From NCBI GenBank assembly GCA_900618425.1, contig UZAN01047025.1, positions 1-27,546 on the forward strand: 27,546 nucleotides of DNA, written 5' to 3'. Below, one piece after another: positions 22,695 to 27,546 of the stretch. The DNA comes from Echinostoma caproni. Lineage: Eukaryota; Platyhelminthes; Trematoda; Plagiorchiida; Echinostomatidae. Positions within the stretch are counted from its first letter, which is position 1; every line of letters starts with the position of its first letter. A program made the translations under genes and the position numbers. The notes under the pieces were generated by a model. It had not been told where the DNA came from. It made no database searches and saw nothing but the letters and a program-made list of their open reading frames with translations.

Positions 22695-22827
22695 AGATTG
22701 TGAAAAGTTCAGAGTAGCCTGGGTCGGATTCGTAGCTGAGCTGGTGGAGCGTGTACTGTGCAAAAGCGTAGGCGGCGTCCATGCGCGGGTTCGAATCCCA
22801 ACGAGGCTACTGAACTTTTCACAATCT
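22695..22827. repeat. Long hairpin: inverted repeat enclosing a tRNA-like module
   Basis: The left arm 22695-22720 (AGATTGTGAAAAGTTCAG, then AGTAGCCT) and right arm 22804-22827 are reverse complements over 24 positions, apart from a 2-base insertion in the left arm. The loop of about 83 bases is the tRNA-like sequence described separately. Transcribed from either side, the RNA would fold into a long stem with a tRNA-like head. The arms do not match anything else in the window. Confidence 0.85.
22726..22808 (+). pseudogene. tRNA-like sequence with intact A and B boxes
   Basis: TAGCTGAGCTGG at 22733-22744 fits the pol III A-box consensus at every position, and GGTTCGAATCC at 22788-22798 is a perfect B box, 43 bases downstream. 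The D-stem (GCT with AGC) and the inner T-stem (GGG with CCC) form. The acceptor stem pairs only partly (GGATTCG with CGAGGCT), and no clean 5-bp anticodon stem can be drawn, so no anticodon is assigned. This fits a tRNA-derived SINE head or tRNA pseudogene that could still recruit pol III better than a working tRNA. Confidence 0.65.
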
Positions 22828-23127
22828 CGATACAGCGTGTTTGTTGATCGAAAATCTCTTATCCACTTCATTCCACAAACGTTGATAATGATTCTCTTCT
22901 GAATATGAAACCAGAAACCGACAAACAGCATATAATAACAATAATAATATATAACAGGACAGAACAGAACAAAGATCTAAACTTTCGCACGCGGGTCGCT
23001 AACGTCAGCGTTTGCTATTTGTACCCCAAAAAAATGATCTTTTGGGACCAAGAACTGACCTAGTGCACAAAAAATACAATACCAACATGTACTCACATTC
23101 CAGAGATGAGCATCGTCAGTTTGTGCA

Positions 23128-23640
23128 TTCAGGTACCATCAACCTTAGTTAGAAGTGGATGATAAATGTTTCGGTGTATTTGTTGTAGGTTCCAGGCAAT
23201 TTTGTTTCTACTGCAATGTACGCACACACACTCATACCTCCAGTAATGCGTATCTAGATCAGCAACCAAATGTGTGTTATTATATAATTCATGCCAGACA
23301 CGTGTAAACAAGGATGGGTTTGAGTGGACGATATGATCCGGTTCCGACACCATGGAATTACACACAAATTTTCGTTCGAATTCATTTAGGCATTTGTCAG
23401 TTTCGAATACCAATTCAATATAATATATCCTTCTGATCTTGTTATTTCTCTTCATGTCCTTGAAATCCATGATAGCTATCCTTGAAAAATCATGACTTCA
23501 ACGTAGACAGAAATCAAGCTTTGCAGTACTTCAAAGCGATATAAACGATCATTTTTATCTGAACTTCAGTTGTTATGTTCCCGATGATTAGCAATGGGTG
23601 AAAATATCGATTGGAAAGGATACAGTTAATCCGCTTAGGG
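23128..23640 (-). repeat. Inverted duplication, arm 1
   Basis: On the - strand this arm holds two blocks. Block 1 (about 23640-23515) contains CCTTTCCAATCGATRTTTTC and CCCATTGCTAATCATCGGGA. Block 2 (about 23505-23130) contains an open frame starting MDFKDMKRNNKIRRIYYIEL at 23470. Both blocks recur in the same order on the + strand at 25917-26640. Within the first 180 bases of the frame I count only about six differences, so the duplication is fairly recent there; beyond the WHE motif the arms diverge. The repeat family is not recognised. Confidence 0.8.
23129..23470 (-). CDS. Unrecognised ORF inside inverted duplication, arm 1 (doubtful gene)
   Basis: A 113-codon open frame, beginning with a basic MDFKDMKRNNKIRR segment, then YYIELVFETDKCLNEFERKF, VSEPDHIVHSNPSLFTRVWH, and a less regular C-terminal part. 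No family is recognised, and no signal peptide or membrane segment is seen. The first 61 codons are kept in arm 2 with roughly equal silent and replacement changes, which does not argue for selection. It may be a fragment of a repeat-encoded protein, a decayed exon, or chance. Confidence 0.25.
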   Translation of the reverse strand: MDFKDMKRNNKIRRIYYIELVFETDKCLNEFERKFVCNSMVSEPDHIVHSNPSLFTRVWHELYNNTHLVADLDTHYWRYECVCVHCSRNKIAWNLQQIHRNIYHPLLTKVDGT

Positions 23641-24351
23641 ATTTGAGCCAAATAGCGTGCGATCGCATCGGACATGTAAGCGAATGCAAGAGGTAACGGT
23701 TTCCCTGTATGTATGTGTGTGTGTGTCCACGGAGACATCAGACAAGCAACATGGTCAAGAGTGGTTCCATTCTCACTATATGTGTTCAGTGCACCTTTTC
23801 GAAAAATCCCGATTATCAAACAGATGATTCGTTTTTGTCAGAACAGTTTTCAAGTCTCGCACGGGCATAGGTTACACCACTAACGATATGCTTTTCTGGA
23901 TAACTGTATAAACTAACTGAGATCAATCGCCTGCTCAATATTCAGGTGCCTTCAAACAGTGGTAACCTAAACCTTACTGAAGTGATGTATGTAATTTGTG
24001 AATCTCACCGGATGCAAATTACGTTTGCGTTTATTCATGCAAATTTTCCGAAACCGGCAAACGCAAACAGGCTCGGGTATTTTTGTTTAAAACAAATTAC
24101 TGAAACCCGGCAAATTGAAATATGTTGCAAAACGTGTTGCTTTTGGTGATCTATCAGCAAGGATAAGTAGAAGATACACGTGGGACTGACCTCCTCCCAG
24201 CCCCCGTGTGCGTTGTTTGAACAACAGTCAAGTCATTCCACCTCGAGTAGACTACAATGCAATGTTGACTTCCGAAGTGGGCCAATACTCCAATCCAGTG
24301 AACCGATCAGTCGATCAAGAAGGACACGATTTATGCACCTCCACCTCCACN

Positions 24352-24384
24352 CCCCCACCCCCCATCCCACACCCCACATTCCCC
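24352..24384 (-). other. G-quadruplex-capable motif
   Basis: C runs of 5, 6, 3, 4 and 4 separated by 1-5 bases on the + strand, next to an N at 24351; the - strand is strongly quadruplex-capable. A further G12 homopolymer lies at about 24468-24479 on the + strand. Confidence 0.65.
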
Positions 24385-24616
24385 GGGTTGAGTTGAGCAT
24401 TCGGAATTTCGGCTGAGTTTGGCAAAATGGCGGGATCCGGTTCCAAACTCCTCGGTCCGACGGGCAAGGGGGGGGGGGGTACTGAACGTTGCTCATCACA
24501 CTGACACAAGTTCACGTTCGACGTATTTGAGAAGATTATCAGTCAGACAGATCAATTAATTTGAGAGTGAAAAAGATAACAGAGTGATGGAGGATTTGAT
24601 TCTCATTCATAGAAGA

Positions 24617-24904
24617 AATTTGTCGTGTATAGAGCAAATGTAGGGTGAACTGAAAAGCTAAGAAGTTCAACTGGACAACTGTTTCGACCTAGCTGGGTCT
24701 CATCAGTAGCAGTATGTGAGTCCATCCATCCAACTGTGCATCGCAAACCCAGGACCTCACAGGTGGAACGCAAGCTTGGTATGGCCATTAGGCAGCTGAT
24801 CAGATCGTTTTTCATTTTCCCTATCATCTTTCGTCTGAGCACTGCCCTCCGGGATTTGAACTCGGTTGGAAACTTTTACAACCTGTTACTATACACGACG
24901 AATT
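24617..24904 (-). mobile_element. SINE-like element with hammerhead motif, bracketed by 16-bp inverted repeats
   Basis: On the - strand, a B-box-like GAGTTCAAATCC (24852-24863) with a weak A-box-like TAGTAACAGG upstream is followed by a unique body (GAAAGATGATAGGGAAAATG, GCCTAATGGCCATACCAAG, GGATGGATGGACTCACA), then the hammerhead core at 24673-24706, then AACTTCTTAGC. The general plan, pol III promoter at the 5' end and hammerhead near the 3' end, is that of the schistosome SM-alpha SINE family. The unit lies between AATTTGTCGTGTATAG (24617-24632) and its inverted partner at 24889-24904, matching at 15 of 16 positions. The body also carries an 86-codon open frame on + that is a by-product. 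Confidence 0.7.
24673..24706 (-). ncRNA. Hammerhead ribozyme motif
   Basis: On the - strand the core reads CTGATGA (24700-24706), helix II GACC, loop CAGCTA, GGTC (24686-24699), then GAAAC (24681-24685), followed by AGTTGTC. Helix II is a perfect 4-bp stem with a 6-base loop, matching in size the schistosome SM-alpha hammerhead (GTCC, CAAATA, GGAC) with a compensated base pair. Helix III would be very short (AC with GT around AGTT), with the predicted cleavage after GTC at 24674. Short helix III is known in hammerheads of Penelope-like and related retroelements. Helix I is imperfect: the closing pair is A opposite C, then T-A, C-G, a G-T wobble and a mismatch. Self-cleavage may therefore be weak or lost. 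Confidence 0.7.
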
Positions 24905-25639
24905 CCCTCTCTGGGGGAGAGAGAGAAAAAATACCTCAAAAACAAAATATGCCAACTGTAATAACCGTTGTATTTCGTTTCATTGTCCGTGTCAGAGATC
25001 TTACTGTTTCCGGCCAGAGTACATTGAACCTGATCACTCGTCAAAGCAGTAAGTAATGGTAGCCTCTGATAACTCGTCCATCTGTCATGCACCTCACACA
25101 CAACACTCATACCAAACGAACCCCACTGAACTCCTTGACATTGATTTGCTTTCACGAATACATTAATTGAATTACTCCCCCGAGACAGTTTGTGCGAGTT
25201 GTTTGTTCAACCTCTTTTGGATCCCCCCAACTCTGACGTTCATCCGGGCACACACACGTATGTCTATCTGCGATTGTGTGTCACATGTCATCCAGATGAC
25301 AAAGACGAACAGGCGAGTACAAATCAAACTGAAAACGGTACGAAAAGGAAGGCAGATTTCAAACCATGGAGTGTATAAAACATTTTCAGTCTGAATACTT
25401 GCTTTCACTGGCAAATCGTGCTGTCCGTTAGTGGATCAATTTTCAGCCCACCGTTTTAGCTGTCAATTGTTTACCTTCCCCCCAAACCACCTAACACTGA
25501 AGCCAGCTAGAATCACTGGACCGAATCTGTCTCACTCCTTTTTTCACATTACACATTACACTATCACACAACAGGCATACACGATTCCAAGTTGAAGTTA
25601 TCATGTTCGGTATAGCTACTGTCGTTTTTAGGGATTCGA
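24905..25639. other. Intergenic, nothing recognised
   Basis: No gene recognised; overlapping 60-106 codon frames on both strands show no motif. Confidence 0.4.
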
Positions 25640-25800
25640 GATAAATGACAGCATTAAAGTGGTTCCAAAACTGATAAATTCCAAATAAATCCGAACAAAA
25701 CATATGTGTTTTTCTCACACTATCGGTGAGTTATCATACCATACACTCAAGTGACTGGCATGAATTATACAGTAACAGACATTTGGTTGCTGAATCATAT
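25640..25800 (+). repeat. Older third copy of the MDFKDM repeat block
   Basis: CAAAACTGATAAATTCC, AATCCGAACAAAA, YACACTCAAGTG and then GACTGGCATGAATTATACAG, CATTTGGTTGCTGA follow block 2 of the inverted duplication in order, but with many substitutions and a gap. The end of this copy matches arm 1 better than arm 2. The frame is not preserved. Confidence 0.6.
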
Positions 25801-25855
25801 ACGACTTAGTTAATCGTCTTGCTCGTCTGATTTCTCCACGCACACACACAAACCA

Positions 25856-25920
25856 TAGCTTAGATAGTTATGATAGCATAGATATCTGATAAGATCGTTG
25901 GTTCGTTGGTTCAACTCCCT
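25856..25920 (+). pseudogene. Weak tRNA-like sequence
   Basis: TAGCTTAGATAG at 25856-25867 matches the A-box consensus at 10 of 12 positions, and GGTTCAACTCC at 25908-25918 fits the B box. A 3-bp D-stem (GCT with AGC) forms, but T-stem and anticodon stem do not. It directly abuts the start of duplication arm 2. Confidence 0.3.
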
Positions 25921-26640
25921 TTCCAATCGATGTTTTCACCCATTGCTAATCATCGGGAACACAACACACAGAAATGAAGTCCAAATCAAACTGATCATTT
26001 CTACCGTTTTGAAGTGTGTGTGTGTGTCGTGGGGAGGAGTTCGACTCACCACATATTCAACTAGCAAATAGAAAATTATTTACCCAATAAAATGAAAGAG
26101 AAATAAATATTTATTCAGTTTATCTCGTGGTATTAGTTTTCCCTCAGGCACATCCAGCTTGATAAAGACAGTGGCAGGATAGAGTACACAGTGCGGATTC
26201 TGTTCAGTGTGAATGTTGCTTGTTCAACTTGACTGATTACTGAGTGGATACGCGTTGAAATCGCATAGACATATGATCTACTTTCAGACAGGCAAGGATG
26301 AAACTGTATCGCTTTGCGCACCAAGAACAACAGGTGTGACTGCCTGCGTTGAATTCATGATTTTTCCTGCATAGCTATCATGGATTTTAAGGACATGAAG
26401 AGAAATAACAAGATCAGAAGGATATATTATATTGAATTGGTATTCAAAACTGATAAATGCCTAAATGAATTCGAACGAAAATTTGTGTGTAATTTCATGG
26501 TGTCGGAACCGGATCATATCGTCCACTCAAACCCATCCTTGTTTACACTTGTCTGGCACGAATGAATGTTTCAACCCACATTGGTTCGCTGAATGAGATA
26601 CGGGTTGCTGCCGTTGCGAGTGCTGTGTGTGTGTGTGTGC
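25917..26640 (+). repeat. Inverted duplication, arm 2
   Basis: Block 1 (25917-26015) and block 2 (26338-26640) match arm 1 in order and in inverted orientation. Between the blocks are about 320 bases (26016-26337) that arm 1 lacks, starting with a GT microsatellite (26014-26027). Block 2 holds the MDFKDM frame from 26380, which stops after 61 codons where the arms begin to diverge. A GT tract at 26624-26639 corresponds to GT-rich sequence at the same place in arm 1. Confidence 0.8.
26380..26565 (+). CDS. Unrecognised ORF inside inverted duplication, arm 2 (doubtful gene)
   Basis: Sixty-one codons almost identical to the arm 1 frame; visible replacements are E to K after LVF, S to F after VCN, and R to L before VWHE. 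It ends early at a stop directly after WHE. The sequence before the ATG (TTTTTCCTGCATAG) resembles a splice acceptor, but arm 1 has a poorer version at the same place, so exon status is speculative. Confidence 0.25.
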   Translation: MDFKDMKRNNKIRRIYYIELVFKTDKCLNEFERKFVCNFMVSEPDHIVHSNPSLFTLVWHE

Positions 26641-27546
26641 ATGACATTGGGGAAAAAGTTGTCTTTGAACTACAATCAAGAGCAGCAGCATGAGTCAACC
26701 GGAGTAAATTCACCAGATTGATTTGCGCAATATCAAATTCAAATTTAAAACGAGAAGCTGATCAGCCGAGACAACTATCGATATGTGTGCTATCAATTCA
26801 CGCGGACAGATTTGGCGAACAGACAAGGAATCACTTTTTGGTTTTCAACGAAGTAAGTTATTGTTTTAGTAGACTGGTTTGTTGTGAAATCGAGGAATTG
26901 AGGAATCGCTGGGTAAATATATTTTTTTCTCCCTACTGAATTGGTCAGAGGGAGGGGACGGGGACGGGGACGAGGAGGAACAGTTTGTGAAGAATAAAAT
27001 GATCTACAGTGCTGTTGGCGTTGAGTTTGAGCAATGAGCAACCATGGACCGCGTATACCAATCAATCGCGACAGGTTAAAATGCCAGATGATAATTTTGT
27101 GGAGGAACAACAATACTGACTTAGCCAAAACATTTCATGTTAATTCTGACAACTGACCGATACCAATTAGCACATCCGTTACTCCACGTGTTTTTTTGTA
27201 GTTCCTATCCGGTCGGATTGTCTCATGCTCGTCGTTCAAGCTACACACGTTGTTTCTGTTATCGATTACACGTTTTGGGGGTGCTTATTATGAAATCCTT
27301 GAAGCATCTGACCTACGGAGGCTAAGCGTTTTGAAGGTCAAAACGAGAGAGAAAAACTTCTCTGTCAATTCTCGTCTACAGATACCATTGTTGCACTTCT
27401 CCATGGTCTCAACACATCAGGAACAGGGTAATTTATTCTCTATTCCTCGCACAATACACTCGGAGTTACTGAGATGTCTGCGGTTAAGTGAGTTTATTTG
27501 TATCTGAATGCACCGGCGGACGATGTTCATCTATGCATGTGAATGC
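26641..27546. other. Intergenic to window end, nothing recognised
   Basis: No gene or known repeat recognised apart from the quadruplex motif at 26950-26969. Open frames of 60-111 codons overlap on both strands and have no motif. Confidence 0.4.
26950..26969 (+). other. G-quadruplex-capable motif
   Basis: GGG, GGGG, GGGG and GGGG with loops of one or two bases, then GAGGAGG. This is a textbook tight quadruplex pattern on the + strand and is not next to an N run. Confidence 0.8.

Noticed and set aside
1..27546. CRISPR arrays, bacterial operons, ribosome binding sites, rRNA
   Set aside because: No regularly spaced direct repeats, no tightly packed genes and no rRNA-like segments; the retroelement content is eukaryotic.

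Overview
The window looks like repeat-rich, gene-poor nuclear DNA of a flatworm, most likely a digenean fluke. No intact protein-coding gene can be supported on either strand: the longest gap-free open frames are well under 200 codons, and the recognisable coding sequence is broken by stops and frameshifts. The fluke call rests on the mix of elements: a schistosome-SR1-like CR1 reverse transcriptase (RT) remnant, several pieces of an RTE-like LINE, a Penelope-like element (PLE), and a SINE-like unit carrying a hammerhead ribozyme motif very close to that of the schistosome SM-alpha SINE. Genus and species cannot be fixed from sequence alone. The window also has runs of N (one of 950 bases), so it is a draft assembly.

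Layout. 0.6-2.7 kb: a diverged repeat pair, a CR1-like RT remnant (about 1.13-1.97 kb, + strand) and a TACA microsatellite. 2.7-6.5 kb: no recognised gene; a G-quadruplex motif, a CA repeat and a short perfect inverted repeat. 6.5-10.1 kb: an RTE-like LINE tail (6.53-6.84), a degenerate tRNA-like stretch (about 7.7), and a longer LINE remnant (9.10-10.06) lying between two inverted copies of an unnamed ~410-bp repeat (8.42-8.84 and 10.48-10.88). 10.9-13.8 kb: nothing recognised. 13.77-13.99 kb: a third LINE piece running into the N gap. 15.57-16.47 kb: a fourth LINE copy whose catalytic middle has been deleted. 16.5-20.2 kb: microsatellites and one 15-bp inverted repeat. 20.2-21.2 kb (- strand): a PLE RT remnant without its endonuclease part. 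22.7-22.8 kb: a tRNA-like module enclosed in a long hairpin. 23.1-23.7 and 25.9-26.6 kb: arms of an inverted duplication with a reading frame kept in both arms, plus an older third copy. 24.6-24.9 kb: the SINE-like unit with the hammerhead motif, itself bracketed by 16-bp inverted repeats.

How it fits together: this is a graveyard of retroelements rather than an operon or pathway. The RTE-like and CR1-like remnants are all on the + strand; the PLE and the hammerhead SINE are on the - strand. Two pol-III-like modules each sit inside inverted repeats, and two larger inverted duplications each bracket retroelement sequence. That recurrent inverted architecture, with the hammerhead SINE, is the part most worth following up.
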